Assembly: GCA_944391085.1 (NCBI GenBank)
Contig: CALXSE010000005.1
Span: 55,988-119,987 of the forward strand
Length of the DNA stretch: 64,000 nt
Direction of reading: 5' to 3'
From: an uncultured Kiritimatiellota bacterium
Lineage (GTDB): Bacteria > Verrucomicrobiota > Kiritimatiellia > RFP12 > DVOR01
Shown here one piece after another: positions 15,476 through 27,851 of this stretch. The position numbers and the translations under genes were made by a program. The notes under the pieces were generated by a model that saw nothing but the letters and a program-made list of their open reading frames with translations, was not told the DNA's origin and searched no databases. The stretch's first letter is position 1, and each line of letters starts with the position of its first letter.

Positions 15476-17098
15476 TTGCCGTATATGAAGGACAGGCAAA
15501 CCCTGATCGCGAAACTAAAGGCCGTCTATGCGGCCATTGACAGGCGGTTGCCCACGTTGGAGAAGGACAATAACATTGTCGATATTGACCCATTTACCGT
15601 TTTCGCCCTCTTTAACAAGAAAATCACAGACGCCAATCGTATCGCCATCTTACGTGAAATCGCCAAGGCGTTTTCCATAAACGCCCCTGTGCCGGAGTCG
15701 TTTGACGGAATCCCTGTCCTCAACAATCAGAAGGCTACTTATTATTTGTTTATCGACGAGCGCCAAAACGGGGACATCGAGACTCTTTGGAGGGTGTTTG
15801 AGGCGGCATTGGCGTACGCGAGAACCCATTCGGCAAACAGCAAAGCCGCTTTGATTCAGGCTTATGACGCCGCCTTGGCCCAGAAGGGCATCAAGTGGAA
15901 TTTGACGATGGGCTTGTATTGGATTTGCCCATACGACTATATCAATCTCGATTCACGCAATCGTTGGTTTATCCAAAAGTCAAAAGATCTTCCATCGGAC
16001 TTCATTGACAGTGTGGATAAGTTCCGTACGGTTCTCAACGGCGAAGCGTACTTGCGACTCTGTGACCGTTGCCGCGACATCCTTGAGAAGGGCAATTACC
16101 GTTACAGGAACTTCCCGGAACTTTCTTACCATGCGTGGATTGTTTCTGAAAGGGTGAACGAGGCAAATCGTGCCGCGGCGGACAAAGGTGGCCGGGTTCC
16201 GACCGTTGGCGAGGCTATCGACAACAAGAAAGCGGATGTCCAATGCCTGGCATACACCAAAAGAGATTTCCTGGACGAGGTCTACATGGGCGAGGCAGAT
16301 TATCTGGATCTAACCAATCTGCTCAAAAACAAGAAGAACATTATCCTGCAAGGCGCTCCTGGCGTCGGCAAGACCTTTGCCGCGAAACGGCTGGCTTACT
16401 CGATGATGGGCGTGAAGGATCCCAGCCGCGTCATGATGGTGCAGTTCCATCAGAGCTACAGTTATGAAGACTTCATTATGGGATTCAGGCCGACCGCCAC
16501 CGGGTTTGAGCTCAAAAAGGGGCCGTTCTACAACTTCTGCAAAAAGGCCGAAACAGACTTTGAGAATGACTACTTCTTCATCATCGATGAAATCAACAGG
16601 GGCAACCTGAGCAAGATTTTCGGCGAGTTGTTCATGCTTCTCGAAAGTGACAAGCGTGGCATGCCGCTGCAGCTTCTTTATTCGGATGAAACGTTCTCCG
16701 TCCCTGCGAATGTCCATCTCATTGGCATGATGAATACGGCGGATCGTAGCCTTGCGTTGCTGGATTACGCCTTGCGCCGTCGCTTCGCATTCTTTGAATT
16801 GTCCCCTGCTTTTCAGACGGAGGGTTTCCGTGCCTATCGTGAGGCTAAAAACAACAGGAAGTTTGACAAACTGATCGCGGCCATTGAAAAGCTGAACGTC
16901 GCGATTGAAAACGATGACACGCTGGGGAAGGGATTCCGTATCGGCCACAGTTATTTCTGCACGGGGCGAGACATCGATGAAAGGTGGCTGAACGCCGTCA
17001 TTGCTTACGAGATTGTTCCTCTCCTGCATGAATACTGGTTCGACGAGCCAGGCAAGGTTCGAGATTGGGAATATGCCCTGAGAGAGGCTATCCGATGA
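15476..17098 (+). CDS. mcrB: McrB-like AAA+ GTPase of the McrBC modification-dependent restriction system
   Basis: A 540-aa AAA+ motor that powers McrC nuclease cleavage at modified cytosine sites. The C-terminal half has Walker A GAPGVGKT (about residues 293-300), Walker B FFIIDEINRGN (about 362-372) and the McrB signature MNTADRS (about 415-421). The N-terminal about 250 aa form the target-recognition part. The start shown is TTG 15476; ATG 15485 is an alternative. Neither has a convincing ribosome binding site, because the normal start (15419) is separated by an amber codon at 15470-15472. The protein may therefore be produced poorly, by reinitiation or readthrough, or not at all. It overlaps mcrC by 4 nt. 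Confidence 0.85.
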   Translation: MPYMKDRQTLIAKLKAVYAAIDRRLPTLEKDNNIVDIDPFTVFALFNKKITDANRIAILREIAKAFSINAPVPESFDGIPVLNNQKATYYLFIDERQNGDIETLWRVFEAALAYARTHSANSKAALIQAYDAALAQKGIKWNLTMGLYWICPYDYINLDSRNRWFIQKSKDLPSDFIDSVDKFRTVLNGEAYLRLCDRCRDILEKGNYRYRNFPELSYHAWIVSERVNEANRAAADKGGRVPTVGEAIDNKKADVQCLAYTKRDFLDEVYMGEADYLDLTNLLKNKKNIILQGAPGVGKTFAAKRLAYSMMGVKDPSRVMMVQFHQSYSYEDFIMGFRPTATGFELKKGPFYNFCKKAETDFENDYFFIIDEINRGNLSKIFGELFMLLESDKRGMPLQLLYSDETFSVPANVHLIGMMNTADRSLALLDYALRRRFAFFELSPAFQTEGFRAYREAKNNRKFDKLIAAIEKLNVAIENDDTLGKGFRIGHSYFCTGRDIDERWLNAVIAYEIVPLLHEYWFDEPGKVRDWEYALREAIR

Positions 17099-18144
17099 TT
17101 CGGATCCAAAATATATACTACATGCTTGCCTATGCGTTTCATATTCTGAGGCAACAAGGATATGAACGTTGTGGGACGGAACGGTTTGAGAATACAGCGG
17201 ATTTGCTTTCCGCCATTCTCGCCAGGGGCGTGGCCATACAGATAAAGCGCGGCCTGGGCCGTACCTATATCGAAGAAACGGAGCCGTTGAGCTGTCTGCG
17301 CGGCAAAATAGACGTTGCGGAATCCATTAAGCGGCAGACAATCATGAGGCAGCAGCTCGTCTGCACCTATGATAAGTTCTCGGCGAATTCTTACCTGAAT
17401 CGGATCCTCAAAACGACTATGGAGGTATTGCTGCGGCATGATGTGCCTAAGGCAAGGAAAAAAGAATTGCGGAATCTGCTTCTCTATTTCCAAGACGTCG
17501 GGACACTGGACGTACATTCAATCGATTGGCAATTTCGCTTCAACCGCAACAACCAGAACTATCAACTGTTGATGTCCATATGCCATCTCGTTATCAAAGG
17601 ATTACTGCAGACATCCGCGGATGGTTCCGTGAAGTTGATGAAGTTTTTGGATGAGCGACGGATGTGCCGCCTGTATGAGAGATTTATTCTTGAGTACTAC
17701 AGGAAGCATTATCCGCAGATCAAAACCAGCGCATCGCAGATTAGATGGGCGCTGGACGATGGCTTTGGCGCGATGCTGCCGATCATGCAATCCGACATTA
17801 TGCTCACCTATGGCGACAAGACTTTGATTGTCGATGCCAAGTACTACGGCCACACGACACAGGTGCAGTACGAGGCAAACACGCTCCACTCCAATAATCT
17901 GTATCAGATTTTCACCTATGTGAAGAACAAGGCGGCCGCCGGCGGCGAGGTCTCCGGCATGTTGCTCTATGCCCGGACCGACGCGGAAATCCAGCCGAAC
18001 AACACATACCTGATGAGCGGCAACCGCATCAGCGTGAAAACGTTGGATTTGAACTGTGATTTTTCGGAGATCTCCCGCCAGCTCAATGCCATCGCGGATG
18101 CGTTCATGGGGGACGGGCGGGCCGGCCGCCCTGGGAGGCATTAG
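17095..18144 (+). CDS. mcrC: McrC-like PD-(D/E)xK nuclease subunit
   Basis: A 349-aa nuclease partner of McrB. The start is ATG 17095, overlapping the mcrB stop as ATGA; an upstream in-frame start would overlap mcrB by 34 nt and is rejected. The nuclease core is visible as SDIMLTYGDKTLIVDAKYY (D...D-A-K, about residues 233-251), preceded by the conserved RLYERFILEYY helix. The last about ten residues (GDGRAGRPGRH) are encoded by sequence that turns abruptly GC-rich, so the C-terminus seems to run over the island-host junction. Everything needed for catalysis is upstream of that point. Confidence 0.9.
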   Translation: MIRIQNIYYMLAYAFHILRQQGYERCGTERFENTADLLSAILARGVAIQIKRGLGRTYIEETEPLSCLRGKIDVAESIKRQTIMRQQLVCTYDKFSANSYLNRILKTTMEVLLRHDVPKARKKELRNLLLYFQDVGTLDVHSIDWQFRFNRNNQNYQLLMSICHLVIKGLLQTSADGSVKLMKFLDERRMCRLYERFILEYYRKHYPQIKTSASQIRWALDDGFGAMLPIMQSDIMLTYGDKTLIVDAKYYGHTTQVQYEANTLHSNNLYQIFTYVKNKAAAGGEVSGMLLYARTDAEIQPNNTYLMSGNRISVKTLDLNCDFSEISRQLNAIADAFMGDGRAGRPGRH

Positions 18145-18156
18145 CCCGCCGCGCGG

Positions 18157-20043
18157 TCATTTCATGGAGGGCAGGACGATGCCGCGCAGGATGACGCGCT
18201 GGCAGAGCAGGAAGACCGCCGCCGTGGGGATGGAGACCAGGACGAAGCCCGCGAGGGTCACCCAGGGCGCGCCGGCGAAGGTCTGGCTCATCTGGTAGAG
18301 CCACACCGAAAGCGTCCAGTGGCTTTGGCGCTGGCAGACGAGAAGGGCCCACTCCCAGGAGTTGTAGGCGGCGATGAAGGCGTTGAGGGCGTTCACCGCG
18401 AGGATGGGGGTGGTCATGGGCAGGGTGATGTGGCGGAAGATCTGCCATTCGGTGGCGCCGTCGATGGTGGCGGCCTCGTAGAGCTCGCGGGGGAGGGCGT
18501 CGAAGAAGCCTTTGAGGACGAAGATGGAGAGGCCGTTGGCGACGGTGGGGAGGACGAGCGCGGCGAAGGTGTTGAGGAGGCCGAGCTCGCGGATGAGGAG
18601 GAAGCCCGGGATGGCCGTGACCGCGGCCGGGAAGGCCATGGTGGCCAGGAGGAAGAGGAGGATGGCCTCGGTGTGCGGCAGGCGGAAGCGCGAGAGCGCA
18701 TAGGCGGCCAGGGGGTTGACGGTGAGGGTCGCCAGGATGGTGAGGGCGATGAGGACGAGGGTGTTCCACCAAGCGCGGCCGCGGAGGAAGAGGACGTCGC
18801 AGACGGTGCGGTAGCTGGCGGTGACGTCGCGCCAGAGGAGGCGCGCGCCGGCGTCGGCGAAGGTGACGGCGAAGGCCTGGGCCTGGGGGAGGGGGACGTC
18901 GCGCCAGTCGCGGGCGGCGTAGGGACGGCCGAGGCGATCCCGATAGACGGCGTTGAGGGCGCCGAGGGTGCCGTAGCGGGCCCGGAGGAAGGCCTGCCAG
19001 TCGGCCTCGGCGGAGGTGGCCGCGAGGCTTTCGTAGGGGAGGGTGGCGACGAACCCGCGCCAGAGGGGGGCGTTCTCGTAGGGCAGGAGGGGGACGTCGT
19101 CGAGGCTTTCGGGGGCGGGCCTGCCGGTGAGGCGGGCATAGTCCCCGGGCGTGCGGCAACGTTCGCGCACGTACGCGGCCCAGGCGGCGCGGGTCTCGGG
19201 CGCGAGGCGGACGCGGAGGAGGCGGCGGGGATAGGCCGAGGTGACGAAGGCGCGCCAGGCGGGGTCGCCGTCGTCGCCGGGGAAGGGCGCGGGGGACAGG
19301 CCGCGCGCGGCGCGCCAGCGCTCCCAGCGGGGGGCGAGGAGGTAGGGGCGCGTGCGGCTGTAGGGGAGGGGCGTGGCGCGGCAGTGGGCCTTGAAGTCCT
19401 GCCAGAGCGCGGTCTTGGGGTCGTCGGGCCAGTCCCAGTCAGGGTAATGGAGGGGGGCGCGGGCCTGCGCGCGGAAGCGGATGGCGTGGAAGGCGTTGTA
19501 GCGGATGTCCCAGGTCCGGTTGAGCTCGGCGAGGGCGGCCTCGGGGCCCCGGTGGCCGGTCTTGGCCTCGAAGACGGCGCGGACGTAGGGGCCGACGTCG
19601 CGCTCGTCGTAGGCGCAAAGGGAGTTGCGGACGTCGTAGGCGCGGTTGAAGTCGGCGTAGTCCTGGGCCATGGCGCGCCAGGCGGCGGCGGTCTCAGGGT
19701 CTTCCATGCCGTCGAGCCAGGGGGCGGCGAAGGCGCGGATGCCGGCGGCGTCGTGCGAGAGGGCCGTCCAGTTCGACCAGAGGGGCGGGGCGTCTGGGAA
19801 GACGTCGCGGGGGAAGGCGGGGTGGAAGGTGGAGAGGACGCGCAGGAAGCGCCCCTCGGGCGTCCAGACGGAGGTGAGGAGGGGGGAATGGAGGTTGTAA
19901 TCGAAGCGGCCCGCCAGGGAACCGGCGACCATCATGAGGAAGGGCCAGACCATCGTGACGGCGCCGAGGGCGAGGACAAGGTAAAGGATCGCCAGGATGA
20001 GCCTGGCGCGGAAGGTCTTGCGCTCGGTGGGCAGGATGATCAC
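18157..20043 (-). CDS. MalG-type carbohydrate ABC transporter permease with a large extracytoplasmic insertion
   Basis: A 628-aa inner-membrane permease, more than twice the usual length of about 280 aa. TM1 lies at about residues 15-42 and the remaining core starts at about residue 421 (RAWWNTLVLIAL). It includes the EAA loop EAATIDGATEWQIFRHITLP that docks the ATPase, and the usual end GIVLPSMK. Between TM1 and the core lie about 375 hydrophilic, Trp/Tyr/Arg-rich residues, expected on the outer face. They contain loosely repeated units such as LAELNRTWDIRY and LGALNAVYRDRL. The start is GTG 20043, overlapping the cca stop by 4 nt. The partner permease and binding protein are absent; the defence island begins just past this gene. 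Confidence 0.85.
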   Translation of the reverse strand: MIILPTERKTFRARLILAILYLVLALGAVTMVWPFLMMVAGSLAGRFDYNLHSPLLTSVWTPEGRFLRVLSTFHPAFPRDVFPDAPPLWSNWTALSHDAAGIRAFAAPWLDGMEDPETAAAWRAMAQDYADFNRAYDVRNSLCAYDERDVGPYVRAVFEAKTGHRGPEAALAELNRTWDIRYNAFHAIRFRAQARAPLHYPDWDWPDDPKTALWQDFKAHCRATPLPYSRTRPYLLAPRWERWRAARGLSPAPFPGDDGDPAWRAFVTSAYPRRLLRVRLAPETRAAWAAYVRERCRTPGDYARLTGRPAPESLDDVPLLPYENAPLWRGFVATLPYESLAATSAEADWQAFLRARYGTLGALNAVYRDRLGRPYAARDWRDVPLPQAQAFAVTFADAGARLLWRDVTASYRTVCDVLFLRGRAWWNTLVLIALTILATLTVNPLAAYALSRFRLPHTEAILLFLLATMAFPAAVTAIPGFLLIRELGLLNTFAALVLPTVANGLSIFVLKGFFDALPRELYEAATIDGATEWQIFRHITLPMTTPILAVNALNAFIAAYNSWEWALLVCQRQSHWTLSVWLYQMSQTFAGAPWVTLAGFVLVSIPTAAVFLLCQRVILRGIVLPSMK

Positions 20044-21428
20044 GGCAGGGCGCCCGATCGGCGGGAGGGCGGGGTGGGGGCTTCCCGGGCGGCTTCCCGG
20101 AGGAGGGCGTCGCGGCAGGCGCCCTCGAGCTGGCGGGCGTAGAGGCGCTCGAGGAGCGCGCCGAGGGCGGGGCCGGGGCGGAACCCGAGGGCCAGCAGGT
20201 CGCGGCCCGTGACGGCGCGGGGCGGGAGGACGGGCTCGGCGGCGAAGTCGGCCAGCCGACGCCGGGCCAGGTCGTAGAGGTCGAGCTTGGCGTGGGAGCC
20301 CAGGCAGTCAAGGCGGTGGAGTTCAAGCTCAAGGCCGATGGTAGGGCGCCCGAGCATCCTGCGGACGCTGGATTCGCGCATCTTGGGGAGCTCGGTGAAC
20401 TGCATGTGGCCGCGGATGGCGGCGACGACGGCCTCGAGGGTGGCGCGGCTCTCCTTGAGGCGCCGGAGGATGGGGGCGGCCATCTCCGCGCCGATGGCGG
20501 CGTGGTTGGGCGTGCGGTAGGCGGGCGAGCCGTCCGGCTTGCGGCCGACCTGGAGGGCGGCGGGCTTGCCGACGTCGTGCAGCAGGATGGCCCAGACGAG
20601 CGCGGGGTCGCGCGGCGGGGGCGGGGCGAGGGCGAGCATCTTGCGGACGTGCGCCCAGACGTCGCCCTCGGGGTGCCAGACGGGATCCTGCGGGCACCCG
20701 CGCAGGGCCAGGAGCTCGGGGAGGAAGGTGGCCAACAGGCCGCCCTCGGCCAGCAGGTCGAGGGCGCGGTCGGCGCGCGGGGCCTCGCAGAGGGCGCGCA
20801 GGAACTCGACGCGGATGCGCTCGGCGCTGACGCAGGGGAGGGCGTGGGCCTCGGCCTTCAGCGCGGCCCAGGTGGCCGGCTCGACAGCCCAGCCGCAGAC
20901 GGCGGCGAAGCGGACGGCGCGGAGGAGGCGCAGGCGATCCTCGCGGAAGCGGCGCACGGGGTCGCCCACGGTGCGGAGGAGCCCGGCGCGGAGGTCGGCC
21001 AGGCCGCCGACGTAGTCGAGGACGCGGCCCTCGAGGGGGTCGTAGAAAAGGGCGTTGACGGTGAAATCGCGGCGCTGGGCGTCGTGCTCGGCGGTGTCGT
21101 AGGCGACGCTCTCGGGGTGGCGGCCGTCCTGATAGCCGCCGTCGGTGCGGAAGGTGGCGACGTCGTAGGGGACGCCGTCCTGGAGGACGAGCATGACGCC
21201 GAAACTTTTGCCGATCCCGACGCATTGGGCGGGGAAGAGGGCGGAGATTCGCTCGGGCGTGGCGGAGGTGGCGATGTCGATGTCCTTGACGGGCGCGCCG
21301 CGCAGGGCGTCCCGGACGCACCCGCCGGCGAAGTAGGCCACGTGGCCGGCGGCGCGGAGGCGGCGGACGATGGCCTCGGCGCGGGCCGCCAACGCGCCGT
21401 CGGCGCTCTGGAAGGCAAGCGCGGCCAT
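20040..21428 (-). CDS. cca: CCA tRNA nucleotidyltransferase / poly(A) polymerase family with HD domain
   Basis: A 462-aa class II nucleotidyltransferase that adds or repairs tRNA 3' CCA. Motifs are GGCVRD (residues 35-40), catalytic DID (49-51) inside VKDIDIATSA, RRDFTVNA and EDRLRLLRAVRFA. An HD-type motif LLHDVGKPAA sits in the C-terminal half. It starts one base after the stop of the VWA gene and overlaps the permease by 4 nt, so the four genes secA, VWA, cca and permease seem co-transcribed. The poly(A) polymerase I alternative is less likely because the arrangement with an HD domain is common in CCA enzymes. Confidence 0.9.
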   Translation of the reverse strand: MAALAFQSADGALAARAEAIVRRLRAAGHVAYFAGGCVRDALRGAPVKDIDIATSATPERISALFPAQCVGIGKSFGVMLVLQDGVPYDVATFRTDGGYQDGRHPESVAYDTAEHDAQRRDFTVNALFYDPLEGRVLDYVGGLADLRAGLLRTVGDPVRRFREDRLRLLRAVRFAAVCGWAVEPATWAALKAEAHALPCVSAERIRVEFLRALCEAPRADRALDLLAEGGLLATFLPELLALRGCPQDPVWHPEGDVWAHVRKMLALAPPPPRDPALVWAILLHDVGKPAALQVGRKPDGSPAYRTPNHAAIGAEMAAPILRRLKESRATLEAVVAAIRGHMQFTELPKMRESSVRRMLGRPTIGLELELHRLDCLGSHAKLDLYDLARRRLADFAAEPVLPPRAVTGRDLLALGFRPGPALGALLERLYARQLEGACRDALLREAAREAPTPPSRRSGALP

Positions 21429-21429
21429 G

Positions 21430-23195
21430 TCAGCGGCGCCGGTAGGGGTTGGGGAGGGCGTGGGCGCGGGCGAAGGAATCGATGCGCCCGAGGAGGGCCT
21501 CGGAGGGGTTCTCGGCGTAGTCGAGCAGGAGGTCGAAGAGGGCGCGGCGGGCCCAGGCGGCGCGGAGGTCTTCCCGGGCGGGGGCGGCCTGGGCGAGGTC
21601 GAAGGTGAAGACGGCGTCGTAGGGGCCCTGGGCGCCCTGGCCGCGGAGCTGGCAGGTGACGTGCCCGGCGCCTTTGGGCGCCCGCCCGTAGACGACGAGG
21701 GGGCGGTCGGCGAAGAGGTGGGTGAGGTTGCGGGGATGGATCTCGCCGCCGCTCTGCGCGTCGAAGGTGAGGGAGAGGTCTTTGAGGACGGGGTTGCGGA
21801 TGGAGTCGAAGACGGGGGCGAGCTCGCGGGCGAGGGCGGCGGGGTCGCCGGAGGCGGTGGCGTTGGCGCCGCGGTTGGCGTAGCAGAGCATGTCGAGGAA
21901 GTAAGGGTCGCGGGGCTTGGTGCCGAAGGCGTAAACGGCGATGCGGCCTTTGTTCATGCGGGAGAACTCGCCGATGATGCGGGTGGTGCCGGTGAGGCCG
22001 ACGGTGGGTTCGCCGTCGGTGACGACGACCGCGAGGAGGGGGCGCGCGGGGTCGGCGGGGAGGTTGAGGAGATCCTGGAGAAGGAGGAAGAGGTCGGTGT
22101 TGCCCACGGCGCGGAGGGAGTCGATGAAGGTCTCGGCCCGCGCGCGGGTGTCGGGGGCGTAGGTGAGCCAGGCGTCCGAGGGGGTGAGGGTGTTGTCGCG
22201 GAAGGCGAAGACGTTGAAGCGGTCGCCGTGGCGCAGGGTGTTGGCGAGGGCGGCCTTGAGGGCGGTCTTGCCGGCGGCGAGGCGGTCGGCGCCGATGGAG
22301 CCGGAGACGTCCTGGATGAGGATGACGTCCTTGGGCATGACGGCGAGGGGGCCGTCCGGGCGGCGGAGGATCTCGAGCCGGAAATACCGGTGCGCGGGGT
22401 CGGCCTCGGGCTCGGAGACGGTGAGGGAGAGGCTGAGGCGGTCGTCAATCGGGGTGGGGGGCGGCGCGTCCCGGGTCTGTGAGGCGGCGAGCGCGTCGGC
22501 CAGGGCCTGCGCGCCGAGCGCGGACGGGGAGGGCACGGCGCCCGTGCCGAGGGCCGGCGGCGGCAGGGGGGCGGGGCCTTGCCCGGGGGCCGACGCGGGG
22601 GCGCCGGGGGCTTCCGTGGCGGGCAGGGCGGGGGCGGACGGGGGCGTCCCGTTGAGGACGGAGTCGGCGAGGTCTGGCGCGTCCGGCACGCGGGGGACGT
22701 CGGCGTCGATGACCCAGCGCGGGGTGGGGTTGGCATCCCTGAGGTCCGGCGCGTCCGGCACGGCGGCGATGAGCTGGCGGGGGGTGAGGCCCGCATCCGG
22801 CATCCGCGGCGGGGCCGGGAGGGGCGCCTCGGCCGGTTGGGGCAGGGCCGGCGCGGTGGGGAGGGGGAGGGGCGCGGCCTCGGCGCGGGCGGCGGTTTCC
22901 CGGGCGGATTGCGCTGCGGCGGCCTCGGGGTCCGGCGCGGCGTCGTGCGGGGGAAGGACGGCCGCGACGTCTTGCACAAGGGTGGCGACGCGCAGGGGCG
23001 GGAGGTCGTCGTCGGTGAGGCGCTCGACGGCCTCGGCCCGGGCCGTGCCGACGCGCAGGGGGGCGGCGAGGCAGAAGAGGCCGAAGTGCAGCAGGATGGA
23101 GAGGAGGAGGGCCGCGAAGAGCGCCAGGGTGTGCCGCCCCAGCCCGAGGCCGTCGTCGGCGGGGAGGGGGCGGAGGGCGCTTTCGCGGGAGTCCA

Positions 23196-23196
<1 letters not shown>
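21430..23196 (-). CDS. Membrane-anchored von Willebrand factor A domain protein
   Basis: A 588-aa protein. The ATG at 23196 overlaps the secA stop by one base (TGATG), so translation is coupled; longer upstream readings in this frame lie inside secA and are rejected. An N-terminal membrane segment lies at about residues 21-45. A Pro/Ala-rich linker of more than 200 residues follows, then a VWA domain with an intact MIDAS motif DVSGSIG (about residue 293), the Thr of GNTDL and an Asp at VVTDGEP. The C-terminal part is uncharacterised. VWA domains bind ligands through a divalent metal. The linkage with secA suggests an envelope role, but the function is unknown. Confidence 0.8.
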
Positions 23197-26348
<3,152 letters not shown>

Positions 26349-26375
26349 GTCAAATCCTTGTCAATGGAAGCACAC

Positions 26376-26386
26376 AGTATAGCATA
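26376..26386 (-). promoter_or_regulatory. Extended -10 promoter of secA
   Basis: On the minus strand TATGC-TATACT, with no recognisable -35. It is about 28 bp before the secA ATG. Confidence 0.5.
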
Positions 26387-26439
26387 TCCGGCGCGGCGGA
26401 CGTGCGGGGGGCGGAGGTTTTTGATAGACTGGGGCCATT

Positions 26440-27843
26440 ATGAGCCAACTGACCTATCTGATCGCCTTTCTTGTGTTGATCGCGCTGATCGCCGTGGTGC
26501 AGACCGTGGCGCGTCGTTTCCACGTGCCCTCGGTGGTGGCGCTGATGGTGGCGGGCATCGTCATCGGGCCGAACTGCCTGGACGTGCTGCATGGCATCGC
26601 GGGCTGGCTGCAGCCCGGCCAGACGGCCGAGGCCTCCGCGTCCCTCTACCACGTGGTCGAGGCGCTCGGGTTCCTTGGCCTGGTCTTCCTGATGGCGCTG
26701 GCCGGGGTCGAGACGAACCTGCGCCTGCTGGCCAACGAGCGCAAGGCCGTGGCCACCCTCTCCGTCCTGACCTACCTGCTTCCCTCCGTGGCGGGCTTCT
26801 TCGTCTATTGGCTCTTCGCGCCCGCGGGTTGCGCCTGGGTCGTCCCGGCGATCGTCTACGCCTCGCTCTTCGCCTCGCACGACGTGGGTATCGTCTTCCC
26901 CGTCCTGCGGGAGCTGGGGCTGATGCGCTCGCGCTTCGGCGTGACGGTGCTTTCGGCCACCATCGTCACGGACATCCTCTCGCTTGTCACCCTTGCGCTC
27001 TGCATCCAGCTCCACGCCATGGAGGCCGCGGCCGACGGCGCGTTGGCGCTGACCAAGAGCCTCTCCATCCTCGACCGCTTCGACCTCTCGTGGCTGGGCG
27101 TGTGGTTCACGCCGTGCTTCCTGGCGATGATCGCGCTTTTCCTGGCGGCGGTGATGGCCGTGGTCCCGCTCCTCTGGCGCGTCGTCGAGCGCGTCGTGCC
27201 CCATGCCGACGAGACCAAGCCCACCTTCTTCGTCCTCGTCGTCCTGCTGATGGTGCTCCTCGGCGAGATGCTTGGCATCAACCTCATCGTCAGCGCCTTC
27301 GTCACCGGCATCGCCGTGGCGCGCACCCCCGGTTTCCGCAACCCCTCCGACGGCGTCCACAGCAAACTCGAGGCCATTGGCTTCGGCCTCGTCATCCCCT
27401 TCCTCTTCCTCTGCTTCGGCTTCGAGGCGGATCTCAAGGCCTTCCTTGGCATGGCCGGGGGCGGCGTAGACGTCGTGCGCGGCTGGCTCCTCGCGGGCGC
27501 GACGGTCGTGGGGCTCGTCGCCAGCAAGGTCCTCAGCGGGTGGCTGGCCCTGCGCGCCACCGGCTTCGACGGCCGCCAGGCCTTCTGCGCCGGCCTGATG
27601 ACCGTGCCGCAGCTCTCCGCCACCGTGGCCGCCGCGCTCATCGCCACCAACCTTGGGATTCTCGGCAAGGAGTTCTTCAACGCCATCGTCGTGCTCTCGC
27701 TCTGCACGGCGATCCCCTTCCCACCGCTGGTGCGCCTGGTCATCGTCAGGGGCCACGTGCCCTTCGTCCGCCGCCGCCCCGGCGCCTCCGAGGCCGACAA
27801 CAAGGCCATCTCCGAGCTTGAGCACCTTGATCTCACCGTGTGA
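26440..27843 (+). CDS. Cation:proton antiporter, CPA2 (Kef/NapA-like) family
   Basis: A 467-aa integral membrane protein with about 12 hydrophobic segments. Family features include the early HVPSVVALMVAGIVIGP segment, the acidic pattern LVFLMALAGVETN, and ASHDVGIVFPVL in the middle, all typical of CPA2 exchangers. There is no C-terminal TrkA-N nucleotide-binding domain, unlike KefB/KefC; the protein ends in a short charged tail. It probably exchanges Na+ or K+ for protons and could help pH or ion homeostasis alongside the V-ATPase. It is divergent from secA and is followed 8 nt later by the OppD-like gene. Confidence 0.85.
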   Translation: MSQLTYLIAFLVLIALIAVVQTVARRFHVPSVVALMVAGIVIGPNCLDVLHGIAGWLQPGQTAEASASLYHVVEALGFLGLVFLMALAGVETNLRLLANERKAVATLSVLTYLLPSVAGFFVYWLFAPAGCAWVVPAIVYASLFASHDVGIVFPVLRELGLMRSRFGVTVLSATIVTDILSLVTLALCIQLHAMEAAADGALALTKSLSILDRFDLSWLGVWFTPCFLAMIALFLAAVMAVVPLLWRVVERVVPHADETKPTFFVLVVLLMVLLGEMLGINLIVSAFVTGIAVARTPGFRNPSDGVHSKLEAIGFGLVIPFLFLCFGFEADLKAFLGMAGGGVDVVRGWLLAGATVVGLVASKVLSGWLALRATGFDGRQAFCAGLMTVPQLSATVAAALIATNLGILGKEFFNAIVVLSLCTAIPFPPLVRLVIVRGHVPFVRRRPGASEADNKAISELEHLDLTV

Positions 27844-27851
27844 GGCGTGCG

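Noticed and set aside
14979..15487. Amber codon reassignment (TAG read as an amino acid)
   Set aside because: The TAG codons in the XRE gene and mcrB could suggest it, but gajA ends in TAG directly before the gajB start, the XRE gene also has a frameshift, and Trp and Lys/Asp would both have to be the encoded residue.
5690..18180. att direct repeats or an integrase marking the defence island
   Set aside because: I looked for a copy of the tmRNA 3' end near 15.2-15.4 kb and 18.1 kb and for a recombinase gene; none was found, so integration at ssrA stays an inference.
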